Counted from the stretch's first letter, positions 11,801-22,701 are shown. The stretch is DNA of 64,000 nucleotides from Gamsiella multidivaricata (GCF_025024155.1 NW_026251763.1:1-64000), one strand, 5' to 3'. Numbers and translations are program-made. The notes: generated by a model from the sequence alone, not told the origin.

Positions 11801-14745
11801 TGGTCTTGTTTGTGTGAATACTCCACCACGGGGTTTCCTGCCTGATGCTTATAGATCGCCGCCGCCAAATCCTTCAGAAATGTGACGCCGTTCTTCGTAA
11901 AGCCTTCATCCGCCAGCCTCTCGAAGGCTCTCTTCTCTTGACGACTCAGGTCCTTCTTGTCGAAAAGCCGTTTTTTGCCACGCTCCAGCCACAACTCCAC
12001 GAACTGGTCATACAAGGCGACTCTAGTGACCATGGCATTCGAGAGCTCTTGTCCTGGATCCATCAAGCGCGGCAACACCTCCAACGACAGTGTCAGAAGG
12101 AACGGATTTTTCGCCAGATCCATTAAATTGGGAATCTTGCCAAGTGCTTCCAGGTAGTCCTCGGCCTGCCAGAGTGGGCTGTTTGGGAACACGTATTGCT
12201 TGATGTAATCGTGGATCTGGGCGGCAGAAAACGGCGCAATGACTGCCTCTTGAAAGAACCTTGATGGGCCGCTGTAGTTCCGGTCTGTCGGTTGAAAGCG
12301 ATCCCTGTACTCTTTGGGAAGGTATTCGGTACGGCAACTGATAACCATCTGCGCTCGCCATTGTCCTTCTTGATTCAGCCGATTACTTGTATATAGGTTG
12401 TGCATTTGCTGACTCTCGTCATACCCATCGCAGATCAAGATAAACTCGCGATGGTCTTTCATTTCTCGGATCTGGGGCTCCGTAAAGCCATTCCTGAGCA
12501 AGTGTTTGGCGATCAGATCCTGTTCCGGCTTATCGATCGCAGGCAAGTTGATGTGCAGCGGGATTCGGCCATCCCTTTTCCTGTAGCTGCTCCACATAAC
12601 ACACTCGAGTTCCAGGTTAAAGGTCGACTTGCCTGCTCCAGAGTCACCCAGGAGCAAGAACACCTGTCGATCACTGCTCAGAAACTCGTTGACTTTCTCC
12701 ATCAATGGGAACAATGCATCATCAAGCGCTTGTAGGCTAGCCTTGGCCTGAAGAGGGATATAGACAGCCTTGTCTCGTGTCTCCAGCCGTCTTGCTCTCA
12801 GCAGACGCAGGTCGTATTCAACGTCGGGTATATCCTGGACTCGATCGAGCAAGGATGGAGACGCCAGTGGCGGAGAGTAGACCTTCAATGGATATGGGCT
12901 TGGACCCTCCTTCAAACACGCTCGATAAAGAACCTGTTTCTTTGCGTCGCCATTCTTTTGCAACTCTTGTAGTAAGGCGCGGACGTGCGTCTCTATGGCG
13001 CTGTCTGACGAATCGGTTAGTTGGATAAGGATTTTGAGAATCCATTGCTTGACCCTCGTATGCTCGCCCCAATCCGTGTCATTCTTGTACAGCTCGCCTA
13101 GAAAATCGACAGCGCTTTGGCAGGTGCTAGTATCCCATAGTGAATTGGTTGCAATCTCCCCGAGCCGTTGGCATAGTCCCCATTCAAAGGCAGGATCACG
13201 CCGGCAAGGCGCTTTGCAGATCAATGTCTTGAAATCGGTGAGTCGACCTTCTCGGAGTAAGGTATCTGTGCCGCGTAGTGCTGGATACCATGCACGTCTT
13301 TGGCTGAAGCTGAGGCCCTCCTTTAGACTTTCCAGAAAATCCTGTCCGCTCTCGACAAGTGAGCTCACTCCTTCGTAACCGATTTTGGCAACCTGGTACA
13401 CTTCCCCTAATCCTCCCTGAAGTTGCCCCAGTCCATCAATAAAGCCGTTCAGATCCAGACCCTTGACTGCACTCACTAACCCTGCAACCCCCCCGAGCAC
13501 CTTTCCTGTGTGCCGTAGTGTGGTTTGCCAGAGCGTTTCATCATCCGGGACGTACTGCAAGGCTTGAAAGGCGTAGGCTGCTTGATACACCAAATAAGGG
13601 TCCAAGCTACCCTTTAGTCCATCCAAATAGGCGACAAGAGGTGCATGCAGTTGTTCGCGGCTCAAATCCTTGACATGGCTATCGGCCATCGCATCCAAAA
13701 CGTGTGAAACCGCCAGCGACAATTGATAAAGATGCTCGGTCGATTGCTGGTGGGTGTCCTGTAAGCGCGTGCTGAGGACTCCTAGAATTTTGACCAAATC
13801 GTCGGCATGGAGGTAGCCTTGGGAAGCGCTTTGTATCATTTGTGCCAGCCCTTCAAGTAAATTGAAATCCAGCAAGGTGGATTGCCCAATACCATCGATA
13901 AAACTACCGAGCAGCTTTCGATACTGAACTTGATCGAGAACAGGTGCTAGATACACGACTTCAGTCACGACGGCGGGCGCCTTGAATCGGTCATTGATAA
14001 ATGCCTTGATTAACTCTGTCGCCAGCAAGCGTAGTCGTTCTTGCTCATCTGTATCCTCTGCTTTGGCTTGTGTCCAGGCGTGCTGGGTATTGTCAAGTGC
14101 TTCATCGATTTTTACGGCGGACGACGATGACGACGAGGCCTTGGACAGTAAGCTGAGGCAGTACACAAGCTGTGGAGTACTGGCGATGCGCTCATCCGAT
14201 TTTGGTAAACCATGTTTAGCGACTGGCTTTGTCACATTCTGAGGAAAAATCCCTGAAGGAATCTGTGCAATGTCCCTGTGCTGAGAGCCACTCGAACCTG
14301 AAAGAGATGAAAGGCGAGGCGTGACTGAAAGAGAGACAGGGGAAACTAGCGCGCGATGGATAGAGCTGATCTTGTTGTTGCCGGGCCCAGAAGAGTCGAG
14401 TGATCGCTGGTCAATGTCCTGGACATGTCCCCATTTCGCTGCCTTCTCGTAGCTGGTTTGTGCCATTTCGCTATACCCCAAGTTGTTCAGCAGTTTTCCG
14501 TGCTCGAGATAAGCACTAGCGATTCCATCACGCAAGGTTTGATCCGCGCCCGACTGTGGAGAGGCGAGAGCCTTTTTTGTGGCTCTTTTCATCCGAGATA
14601 ACGCGGCTTTCGCATCGCTGCAAAACTTTAGAGAAATTTCTGGGTCATTGGTTTTGCGCGCAATTTCCAATTGGATATTAGCGACCTCCAGCTCCTTTTG
14701 TGGTGAGAGAATGCTTCCTGATGACGAAAAAGTGCTGTCAAACAT
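8815..14745 (-). CDS. NLR-like STAND protein: helical N-terminus, NACHT, pentapeptide repeats, 15 WD40 repeats, C-terminal membrane helix
   Basis: One uninterrupted frame of 1976 residues. Residues 1-100 are helical and TPR-like (LLNNLGYSEMAQTSYEKAAKWG). Residues 150-690 are an uncharacterised helical, armadillo-like region. A NACHT ATPase follows: Walker A GDSGAGKS near residue 700 and Walker B FILICDGYDES near 768. About 1135-1200 are pentapeptide repeats (GADL, ANL). Then come 15 WD40 blades to about 1820, thirteen of them exactly 42 residues and nearly identical. A 19-residue hydrophobic helix (1939-1957) precedes a short tail. By analogy with fungal NACHT-WD40 proteins (Podospora HET-E/HET-D) it is a candidate non-self or stress sensor: ligand binding by the WD40 array, NTP-driven oligomerisation, then output through the N-terminus. 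Function here is inferred. The lack of introns contrasts with every neighbour. Confidence 0.9.
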   Translation of the reverse strand: MFDSTFSSSGSILSPQKELEVANIQLEIARKTNDPEISLKFCSDAKAALSRMKRATKKALASPQSGADQTLRDGIASAYLEHGKLLNNLGYSEMAQTSYEKAAKWGHVQDIDQRSLDSSGPGNNKISSIHRALVSPVSLSVTPRLSSLSGSSGSQHRDIAQIPSGIFPQNVTKPVAKHGLPKSDERIASTPQLVYCLSLLSKASSSSSSAVKIDEALDNTQHAWTQAKAEDTDEQERLRLLATELIKAFINDRFKAPAVVTEVVYLAPVLDQVQYRKLLGSFIDGIGQSTLLDFNLLEGLAQMIQSASQGYLHADDLVKILGVLSTRLQDTHQQSTEHLYQLSLAVSHVLDAMADSHVKDLSREQLHAPLVAYLDGLKGSLDPYLVYQAAYAFQALQYVPDDETLWQTTLRHTGKVLGGVAGLVSAVKGLDLNGFIDGLGQLQGGLGEVYQVAKIGYEGVSSLVESGQDFLESLKEGLSFSQRRAWYPALRGTDTLLREGRLTDFKTLICKAPCRRDPAFEWGLCQRLGEIATNSLWDTSTCQSAVDFLGELYKNDTDWGEHTRVKQWILKILIQLTDSSDSAIETHVRALLQELQKNGDAKKQVLYRACLKEGPSPYPLKVYSPPLASPSLLDRVQDIPDVEYDLRLLRARRLETRDKAVYIPLQAKASLQALDDALFPLMEKVNEFLSSDRQVFLLLGDSGAGKSTFNLELECVMWSSYRKRDGRIPLHINLPAIDKPEQDLIAKHLLRNGFTEPQIREMKDHREFILICDGYDESQQMHNLYTSNRLNQEGQWRAQMVISCRTEYLPKEYRDRFQPTDRNYSGPSRFFQEAVIAPFSAAQIHDYIKQYVFPNSPLWQAEDYLEALGKIPNLMDLAKNPFLLTLSLEVLPRLMDPGQELSNAMVTRVALYDQFVELWLERGKKRLFDKKDLSRQEKRAFERLADEGFTKNGVTFLKDLAAAIYKHQAGNPVVEYSHKQDQGTWKGKFFNREDENQLLLEACPLIRNGNQYRFIHRSLLEYCFTRAVFEPQEAKKILDRIPTRARRGSVSSMFSFEDRAAAEEESIGIQQALVDHPLMWRSFVSEPSILQFLAERVHQKPVFKQQLFAMIEHSKIDKETRKAAANAITILVRARIRFNGADLKGIQIPGADLSYGEFDSAQLQGADLRKANLRCIWLRQANLSNAQMAGVQFGEWPYLKEDDAVQSCAYSPDGRAFAVGVSDTISVYDTITWTKTHTLSGHTKWICGVAYSPSGHHIASCSRDKTVRLWDAETGTPGPILSGHTDDVMSVAYSPSGQQIASCSRDKTVRLWDAQTGIPGPILSGHTDDVMSVAYSPSGQQIASCSRDKTVRLWDAQTGIPSPILSGHTDWVWGVAYSPSGQQIASCSGDKTVRLWDTQTGTLGPILSGHTGWVRGVAYSPSSQQIASCSDDKTVRLWDAQTGTPGPILSGHTKWVKGVAYSPSGQQIASHSDDKTVRLWDAQAVASGPILSGHTDDVESVAYSPNGQQIVSRSADNTVRLWDAQTGTPGPILSGHTDWIWGVVYSPSGQQIASCSSDKTVRLWDAQTGTPGPILSGHTDDVMSVAYSPSGQQIASCSDDKTIRLWNAQTGTPGPILSGHTNWVWGVTYSPSGQQIASCSRDKTVRLWDAQTGTPGPILSGHTDNVMSVAYSPSGQQIASCSDDKTVRIWNAETGAPGPILSGHVDWVWGVAYSPSGQQIASCSRDKTVRLWDAQTGTPGPILSGHTDNVMSVAYSPSGQQIASCSDDKTVRLWDVNSGQCLAFVEGFHASVRAIAWNKIFNGPYFVTGCGDMSVRTWRVTKEKDHFQVRLHWSSMRDRLVVSNTSIRNAQGLSRINMRLLEQRGAVVESTPRPNFREAIKKLIGMAYVASKLKLSSKHDTLDTFRTTDSPAVQSANPVDSANVSPQLRVQYKLAVMQWLLRIVVIFLLLLLLSFIVEDQIEAGLQRLLCGSHAAF
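9391..11028 (-). repeat. Thirteen near-identical 126-base WD40-coding repeats
   Basis: Each unit encodes 42 residues, from SGHT to GPIL, with the core YSPSGQQIAS and DKTVRLWDAQTG almost invariant. Differences cluster just after SGHT (DDVMS, DWVWG, KWVKG, NWVWG, DNVMS) and at the residue before DKT (R, D, G or S). A first divergent blade and a last divergent blade flank the array. The last six units alternate two types, giving three copies of a two-blade, 252-base module. Confidence 0.95.
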
Positions 14746-15740
14746 GTCACTTCTCTCAAATTTCCTCCCTGGTATTATAGAGTAGATGGTGGCGATGTTA
14801 GTGACCTTGTCGCCAATTAATATATTTGTGCGAGTAGTTTGCGTACGTTCTTACACTTGGCAGACACTGCAGTAACGCAATGGGGACACGATAAGATGCA
14901 ACGGGCAGGGAGACTGCAGACGTAGTGGCGTCAGAATGGCCTATTGTCAAATACAAAGATTACTATCCATAGCAGCTGCCTGAACTTTATCATATGCAGC
15001 TACTCTGCGCAAGTGATGGCGCCTCACCTCGGAAGTGTTTATTCGACTCCTGTGTCCTTTGACTGGATGCCGAGGTAGTCCAGAAGGCTTGTTCTCTTTG
15101 TGTCTTCTAGCAACGATACCAAATGCCTTTAATGAAGCATGACGGATTAATAATTATAAAGCACGCCTATAGCCTACCCTCGAGTGGCAAGAAACAATGC
15201 CTCATCTCAACACGCGCACGAATAAGGTGGTCAAGTGGAGTGATATTCGCTTCCTCTCGTCACTTCTCCCAGAGATGCCTGTTATGATGCAAGAAGGGGT
15301 TATTATCCATTGCATGTTCATGGTTGTTCTTGCGCCCTTTGCGCACCCATATCCCAGCTATCCTAGCATTAGCATTCTTGGATCGACTATAATGGTTCAG
15401 GCACAGGCAGGAAAGGGGCTCCCGCAAATAAGCAGTGTTTTTATTACCGATAAGTCGCCGCCGGACTGTGTCTATTGAGATTGAGCAGAGACGCACGAGA
15501 GACAGAGAAGAGAGAAGTAAGATGAGAAGATAAAAGACAGTTGCTGATGGATCGAGGAGGGGTGTAGCTGGGAAGAAAGGAAAACGGGAAAGAGCGGAAA
15601 AGGGGGGAAAGGGGGCGCAGACATTAAGAATGAGCGCTTCGAGACACATCTATCGCTGTTGTATAAGCTAAACAGACTCAAGCTTTCAACCTCCACGGTT
15701 TCCTCGCCCTCGTGTAACGTGGAGTGGGCTCTCATCAAAT
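14746..15740. other. Upstream region of the NACHT gene; no gene recognised
   Basis: About 1 kb of AT/GC-balanced sequence. A short plus-strand open frame at 15197-15478 has no recognisable features. The stretch 15480-15650 is purine-rich. A promoter for the NACHT gene is expected close to 14750 but I see no diagnostic element. Confidence 0.4.
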
Positions 15741-16134
15741 GCGAAGGAGAGAAGGAAAACACGAAAACACATTAATGTGCGATATTCAGGACGAGGACAA
15801 CCACCACCTGTGGAATTGCAGTTCTACTCGCGATGTCCACAAGCAGATTGATAAGTGGGGCCGAGCTGTAACGGCCGCTCGTCCTTTTCACAAGCGCCGG
15901 CTGGCGGTCGATCGCCCTCCCCACTTTCTTCCGGCAGCGACACATCGGTGCTTGTCAAAACAGAGCCGCCGTCTGCGCCATCCATGGGGGCCCCATCCGC
16001 AACCCATCCTCCTACGGTCCGATCCAAGGCCCTATTCATCACGGCGGGAACGTCGGGGTAGCGTTGTCTGTCTCGTGCGATTTTCGGGAGGCGACCATAG
16101 AGAGCACCCGGGAGCGACAGAAGGACGTTCATGA
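15741..16134 (+). pseudogene. Possible 3' remnant of a non-LTR retrotransposon (zinc-knuckle-like end)
   Basis: The plus-strand frame includes CDIQDEDNHHLWNC followed by a short helical, basic stretch. A Cys-acidic-His-His-Leu-Trp-x-Cys arrangement is what one sees at the C-terminal end of many fungal LINE reverse transcriptases (zf-RVT-like). No reverse-transcriptase core is present and the frame soon becomes low-complexity, so this would be a short 5'-truncated, decayed copy. The evidence is a motif only; chance resemblance is possible. Confidence 0.35.
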
Positions 16135-16214
16135 GATCTTGAAGAGGCTCGAGGAAAGGCTTCAATGTAATAGTAACACAAGGATAGGAAGGTGAGGGTA
16201 ATAATCCGTGCTTT

Positions 16215-16566
16215 ATTAAACAGGTAATTAGGGAGCCTTTTTATATGTTCCATGGGACCAGCGCGGCTCAGCTGAAGAGCTTCTTGGCTTATGAAGCTGG
16301 TTGCGAAGATTCTGTGATCCGACGCTTAATTCCGTTAGGGTTCCCTAGGGTATAGTCCTCTGACATTCAGGCTGATGCGCTCTTTAATCAAGAGGAACAA
16401 CTCAATGGGACGTACCAGCGCGCGTTGTACAACGAGGCGTCGCTGCGCGTCTAATTGCGTGCGGTGTTGTACGGTCCGGAGCAGCTGCTGGAGCAATTTC
16501 AACAGATGTTGAACCGTATTTGTCGCACGGACGTGTATCTGGAGAAGATGCATCTAAAAAAATGAG
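16215..16566 (+). pseudogene. Decayed coding remnant with in-frame stops, family unknown
   Basis: One plus-strand frame stays protein-like for about 110 codons but is broken by stop codons after LIPLGFPRV and after YNEASLRV, with a third after LEKMHLKK. The pieces read smoothly across the stops (for example QADALFNQEEQLNG and YGPEQLLEQFQQMLNRICR), as expected for a gene that decayed by substitution. I do not recognise the family. It may belong to the same inserted element as the LINE-like fragment just upstream. Confidence 0.35.
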
Positions 16567-16986
16567 ATTGTCTTGAGTTGAACTTGGTTATCCTACCTGG
16601 CTGGAGCAACTTGTGGTGGTTTCACAGTCGACCATGGTACTGGATTGACGATCCTTATTATATTTGATAGTAGGGATGAGGATCTACCCTCAGAGACGAG
16701 TATTGACAGGGTAAGAATAATAGAACGAGTTGCTGATAAGACGTATACAGTGTGGTCGAGATAAAGGGATAGAGCCATGGTCGATGGCTCTCGGTGGGGG
16801 GCAGGATTTTCATAATTTTCATAATTTTCATTATGATAATGTACGTGTACATGTACACGATTGATAAATGATACAAATATATATTTTACATGTATGTGTA
16901 TTTATCAGTTCATACGAATGCATGTAATGTTGCGAGTAAAGAAAAGAAAGGAACAGAGCAGAACAGAATAGGAAAGAAACGGTACC

Positions 16987-19900
16987 CTACAAAGAAATCT
17001 GCGCAAGACTTGGCGCATCCAACCCATTCGAGCGCGTCGTCATTGTGCCACCGCCTTTAACTCCGCTGCCTGCTTTACTCCTGCCCTTCCTGCCTCGACC
17101 GCACTTCTCCCCGTCCTCCTCCCGTTCATCATCCTCGTCCGACGGTGATGGTGGCTTCTCTGCCTCCTCATACATCATCATCGTCGCATCCATGTCCGCA
17201 TTGTCCGGTACGATACTCTGAAGACTCGCCAGACTGTTTGCGCCCGTCGAATTACATGACTCAAGGGCGGCCGTTACCAATTCTCCCACTGTCGCTGACG
17301 ACGAACACAAAGGTGCAGTTCCTGCATTCAAGCTGGTTGATGCTGAGGGTGAGGTCAAAGAGGAGCCAAGAACACCGAGTCCGCTCATGCTCGCCAACTG
17401 CTGTTGGGCTGCCGCTGCCTGTGCCAGGGCCTTCTGGATCTTTTCCTGTAGTCTGTAGTGTTCGTCGATCTTGGGACGCACATCTTCGACACTCCCAATA
17501 GTCTCCAGGAATGACATCACTTTGAACAACTCGCGGTCAGCCTTGTCGTCATACCATGATTCAATGGGGATTCCATTCGAAATCTGATAGCCAAACGCCT
17601 GCGGCGAGTTGTCTATAATGATCACCTTTGACAAGTCCCGATTCAAAATCCTCAAATCCTACATAGTAATTTAGAGTAAATAAATTCATTAGGAACAGGC
17701 CGTATCAACGATGCACAAAAAGCCCAGCCTCCAAAATGCGGTGTTATCCCAGCTCATACCTTGACATAGTTTCCAAAGACCGGCACGCAAGAGTCGCGGT
17801 AGTATCGGTGCCTGATGTACTTCTTCTCCGGATCAATGATTTTTAGCAAGGCCTCCGCATAGCATTCCTGACTCGCAGTAAACGTAATAACCTCAAACAT
17901 GGTCGACATTTTTGCTAATAATGCACAAAAGATAAGCGTATGTTTAGTACACCGTATAAAACGACCTTTGACGTGAAATATCCAGGATCGGATCAGAATA
18001 ACATACCCAAGAACTCCTGCATGCCAGGTCGAATCCTGCCATACACCTCCCATGTCTCATGATTGTATTCGACGGGGAACACAATGTCCGGTGAATCAAG
18101 CGGCCTGGTAGCGCAATGAACAAGTGTCTCGTCAATATCCAGCACGAGCGTGATAGGCGGCGTCGTGTGCGTCCTTTCAGGCATCGTAAATGTGAAGTTC
18201 AGAGGCAGCGGTCCAAGAGGAGGCAGAGTCGCAATGAATTCCCAGCTTGAGACGATCAACATTTCAGAATAATAGAATGATATGTTAATTAGTGTCCTGC
18301 TATAGCATGTATCCCAATCATATCAGCATCCTGCACTGGGAGCCCACTTACACATCAATCTCTTCAAAGTCGTCGTCGTCGTCCTCTGACTCCAGGTCCG
18401 CATCGTCCGACTCTGAGGAAAGAATTCCATCATCATCTACAAAGTAGATGAAGAATAAATCACCAATGTTAGTTTTCGACCCTTTAATCCTCTCGTCCCA
18501 TACAGGCAAACAGAACAGCAGAGCACTTACCATCACCGCGCGGACTTTTGAGAATGTTGTAAAAGGTCTTGAGATACGTGCTTTTATCGCCATCACTCGT
18601 ATCGTCAATCCTCGCCAACTTGGTGCTGACAACCTGGCCCTCGTCCATTGAAAGTGCCGGGGCATCCTCCATATCCTCATCTTCGACCTTTCGCTTCGCA
18701 TGATGGATCGTATGCACGCCGTTGTAGTTGCTCAAGACCGATCCAACACCACCCAGAGATGCTTCTGGCTTCGAAGCGATAAATCCATCCAAGGTGTCGT
18801 GGTTAACTTGAGGATTGATATCATCCACACCATGTTGGCGCTGCGTGAGTCCAGATGAGGGCGGCTCGACATCCATCATCTCCTCATCTGGACCGCTCCT
18901 GCGATAGTTGTCATAATCAATCTCCTCTTCCTCCTCTTCCTCTTCTTCGTCATCTTCGTCTTCGTCCTCGTTTGACTCTTCTTCCTCACCAGCACCGCCT
19001 TCGCCATCGATACCCATTTTGGCGACCTTGGTTGTTCGGGCTCGAAGACGTCTCCGACTAGCTGGTAAGCTCGGCACCTTGTGATGGCTGACCGTCTTTT
19101 TCTTAACTTTTCGAGGAGCTGCCTGCGCACCTGGTGAAGAATACGTTGCAGTGGTGCCCTTGCTTTTGGTCGTCTGACTGTCCTGACTGCTGGAACTCGT
19201 GGCGGAGCGGGACCGTCTTCCATGAGACAATGATTTCTCGGCCTTTTCCAAATGCCGATTTCTTTGCTGTTGCTGTTCTTGATCGGGCTCATCTTCAAAC
19301 TCATGACTAGATTCATGTCGAGCGCCCAGTCGGGTCAAGCGAGGCATCAGGGTCAAATTCGAAATGGCTGTGGTCTCCACTGTGGTCTCTGAGGGTGCGA
19401 TCTTTTGCAAAGACCTGCGGCGACGGTGGTGCGAAGGCGTCCGAAGGTGGTATCTGAATGCCACTTCATCCTCATCATCATCGTCCGCGTCTGACCTTTC
19501 TTCTTCATCGCCAGGTACTTTGATAGGTTTGGCGGACACGGCTCGGGTACGTCGAGTCCTACTCGTCCTTGGCCGGTTCGTCTCTCTCGTCTGGGACAAG
19601 CTGCGCGTAGCCACTCTTGAGCGTCTCTCGGTCCCGGTTGCCACCAATTTACTGGACTCATTGGCGACATTTGATGTAGGACGATGTTGTCCAGAGACAG
19701 TGGTCAACAACGATAAATTAGTCAAGGGTTCCATCACTGTTATAGTCGATGTGGTGGCGGACGATGACAAACGAGAGGACCTAGTCTGAACAGGGCCATC
19801 CAAAACCATATCTGCCGAGTCGACTCGCTGTTCAAGATGTGTTGCCATCATTGTCGTTCTCGTTGTGGACGATGTAGTTGTGGACACGCTGGTCACAGTT

Positions 19901-20286
19901 GTAGTTGTCACTGAGGTAAGGGCACCCGCTCTATCATTGTTGCTGGAGGTAGTGGTATATTGCGACAACTGATTAACCTGCCCCTGCTCCCGCTGCTGTT
20001 GACGAGCAGCCTTCTTATTCCTGGCATTGAGCAATCTGGCGCTGGTATTCCTGGTCTGTAGCCGAGTGGAAGCCCGCAACGATGGCCCTGGTCCTCGTGC
20101 AAAGATGTCTGGACTTTGAGCCGGCTCCTTGAGAGCACTGGCTTTTTTGCGGAGCAGCAGTCTGGGGCTGTGTCTCAGGGTGGCAACGACGGACGTGGAG
20201 CTGAGTCTGGGATCATCCTCATCCTGAAGAGCAGTCTGACGAGGCATTGAACTGTCTAATGATGTATAGGATGTTTGTGAGGTCAT
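16987..20286 (-). CDS. CTDSPL2-like HAD phosphatase (SCP/FCP family) with a long acidic N-terminus
   Basis: Five exons: 18531-20286, 18352-18436, 18007-18245, 17760-17914 and 16987-17658, giving 968 residues. The first 610 residues are disordered: Ser/Thr- and basic-rich, then strongly acidic. The catalytic domain starts EFIATLPPL and carries the HAD motif DIDET at 650-654 (nucleophile Asp650, acid/base Asp652). It continues through [35 protein letters not shown] and [10 protein letters not shown], closely matching animal CTDSPL2 in order and spacing. This family dephosphorylates phosphoserine, classically in the RNA polymerase II C-terminal domain. Exon 3 uses an AAG acceptor. A Gln/Ala/Ser-rich tail of about 150 residues follows the domain and is lineage-specific. 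Confidence 0.9.
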
Positions 20287-21550
20287 GCTGAGGAATGCGC
20301 CTTGTCAGTGCTGCCGTCGAGATGCGATTGAAAAGAGAAGAGAAGGGAAGAAAGGTCAGCTTACTGGACGTGGTATATAACAGCGGGGACAATGGCCGCC
20401 ATTGTGGTAATGAGATCGTACCTTGCGTGTTGTTCAGCAAAGGAATGAGAGGTCGAGTGGTGGAAGAAGACAAAGAAAAGAAAATGAAGCAGGTAAAGAA
20501 GGGATATGCAAATGGGCAAGCAGACAAGCACAGAAGGAAAAGAAAAAAGAATGGCTGTCTCTTTCTTTCTCTGTTGGAGATTGTCGAGGTGTGTTTTTTT
20601 GAAAAGCAGAAGATAGAAAGGTGTCGATGCAAGGACGATGTGAGCAGAAAAGGGTATATGGAGAAAAGAAGAAAGAAAGAAACAGGGTTCTGGCGAATGT
20701 TGTTGTTGTTGCTGCTATTGTTTGTTGTGGTCTGTTCGTAGAAGCAGGAGAGAAAAGAAGGGAAGATACAGTAACAGAGCCGTGGAGAAGAGGATGGTGG
20801 CACTCTGGTCGTCAAGTGAAAATGAAGAGAGCCGTGGAAATCAGGCAATCGTGTTTAAACTCACAGGGCGGGGGAGGGAGTGGTGGGAAAACGAGGTGCC
20901 GCGTGTGAATAAAGGAGGGGTGAATGAATGGATGGATGGATGGATGAATGGATGGATGGATGAAGGAGAGGGCGGGAGGGAAAGAAAGAAAGAGAGAATG
21001 ATGGAATGAGATGAGACGATGGAAAAAAAAAAAAAAAGAAAAAGAAAAAGAGTCTTCTCTTCCTTTGAATATATACCCAAATTGAAAAAAGGGGGGTGGG
21101 GGGCAGGGGAGAGAGGGCGGACAGGGCACACAGACAGGCAACCAAGATGATGACACAGACCAATCCTAATCCTGTGTATTCAGAATAAGGTGTCCAATGA
21201 GAAGAAGGAACCGTCACCACTAAATCTACGACGGACACCAGGATCTCCCTGGGTTCCCTTCCTTCTCCGCAGTCAAGCAGTCCGAATATAGACTCCCCTC
21301 CCCCACCGTCCATGGACGCTGGGCATTACAATATACAATTGACAATAACAAACGATAAATGACAACGACCCCCCCCCCAGTACCTTTCGATCCATTTCCT
21401 TAATGTACTGTAGATCCTTCAAAACAAACGATGGAAACGCGCTATAAAGCCCTACCATCTAAACTCAATAGAGTCCTCAGTGACGTTGTAGAGCCGGGGG
21501 AATAGCATTCGTATTGGGGGAGCGTTTTTTTTATCACGACCTAACTGCTT
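20287..21550. other. Intergenic region with purine-rich leader and (ATGG)n repeat
   Basis: Upstream of the CTD phosphatase and downstream of the glycine-rich protein, both on the minus strand. It contains a long GA-rich stretch (20320-20800), an ATGG-type microsatellite (20921-20962) and A-rich and G-rich runs near 21020-21110. No gene is supported. Confidence 0.6.
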
Positions 21551-22701
21551 TTACATAAACTTCTTGAACATTTCCGACACCTGAGGGTTCTTGCTAGCCT
21601 CTCCAAGCATGCTCATCATACCCCCCAATCCACCAGACTCGCTCTTATTCTCTTCGCCACTTCCACCACTTCCACTACTTCCGCCATTTCCACCACTTCC
21701 ACCACTTCCACCACTTCCACCACCTCCACCGCCGCTGAGCATCGCCAGCAACTGACTCACTCCTCCACCACCAGCGCCAGACTTGCCCATGAACAGCTTC
21801 GTCGCCATAGCAATCGCGCTCTGGATAATCGCGCTCTTGTCCGACCCTCCTTTACCGGAGAACATCTTCATGGCCTCCGCCATCGCCATCTGGATCAATT
21901 GGCCTTGTCCACCACCGCCGCCTTCGCTCTCGTCAGAGCTCGACCTCTCATACTCCTTGAAAGCCTGAACACCGGCGGCCTTGCCCAGGTCCTCGTCAGA
22001 GACACCCTCAGAAGCGCCGTGCTTATACACCTTCTCGTGTGCAGCCTTGGCATCCTGGATATCGGATTCCTCAGGAGGGTTCACGCCATTCTGAGCGACG
22101 TTGTGGATCGAGTTGTTCATCACCTCCTTATCTGATGGGACAAAAACGACAATGCAGATAGGCCAAGGCACATACATATTCAAACGACAAGGTTTGAGAC
22201 CGAGCAAGGGGGTAAGAATATAGATAGCATGAATATCGATTTGCGTGTGAAAAAAGAAACATCTTGTTAGTAGTCTGGAACAGGAAAAAAAAAAAAATCA
22301 CTTGCTCGCCCTCCAGTCTTTCTACTTGATCCTGATCCTGATCCTGACTCTCTTCCTGGAGAGGCACTTCCGTGCCAACTATTCCATCCAATCCATTGCG
22401 TGTGCATTGATATGCTCTCGAGGGAGTGGCGGTGAGGTACAGCTCTTCTGTCCAAGGTCGCAATGTGTCGCCAGGTGGAGTGCTGAGTCCTCGCACAGAA
22501 TCCTCGGTGGCAATTGAGTGACCCCCCAGGGGGGTATTGCGAATGACCATTCCTTGCCGGAGTCTTGTTCAGGTTCTCCATGAAGTGGATTGGAATGAAT
22601 ACGCGCGTTTTCTTTTTTCACTTTCTTTTACCTTCGTGGTTGTCGGCGACAGCAGAGGAGTACTGGTCCATGTTCTTAAGAGCGTTCTGCAGGAAATCCA
22701 T
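21551..22701 (-). CDS. Small glycine-rich protein resembling the fungal beta-flanking (DUF7721) family
   Basis: Two exons, 22632-22701 and 21551-22131, phase 1, giving 216 residues. It begins MDFLQNALKNMDQYSS. A conserved-looking middle contains AAGVQAFKEYE and then two related helices, LIQMAMAEAMKMFSGKGG and IIQSAIAMATKLFMGKSG, each ending in a Gly turn. A long Gly/Ser-rich linker and a short terminal helix SEMFKKFM follow. The paired AMAEAxKxF pattern and Gly-rich tail recall the basidiomycete beta-flanking protein beside the A mating locus; I make this link from memory. Function is unknown. The 500-base intron has a 13-base A run. Confidence 0.75.

Noticed and set aside
16844..16859. A perfect 16-base palindrome (cgtgtacatgtacacg) in the 3' region of the CTD phosphatase gene
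   Set aside because: Short alternating GTAC/TGTACA sequences arise easily by chance and nothing nearby suggests an attachment site or operator.
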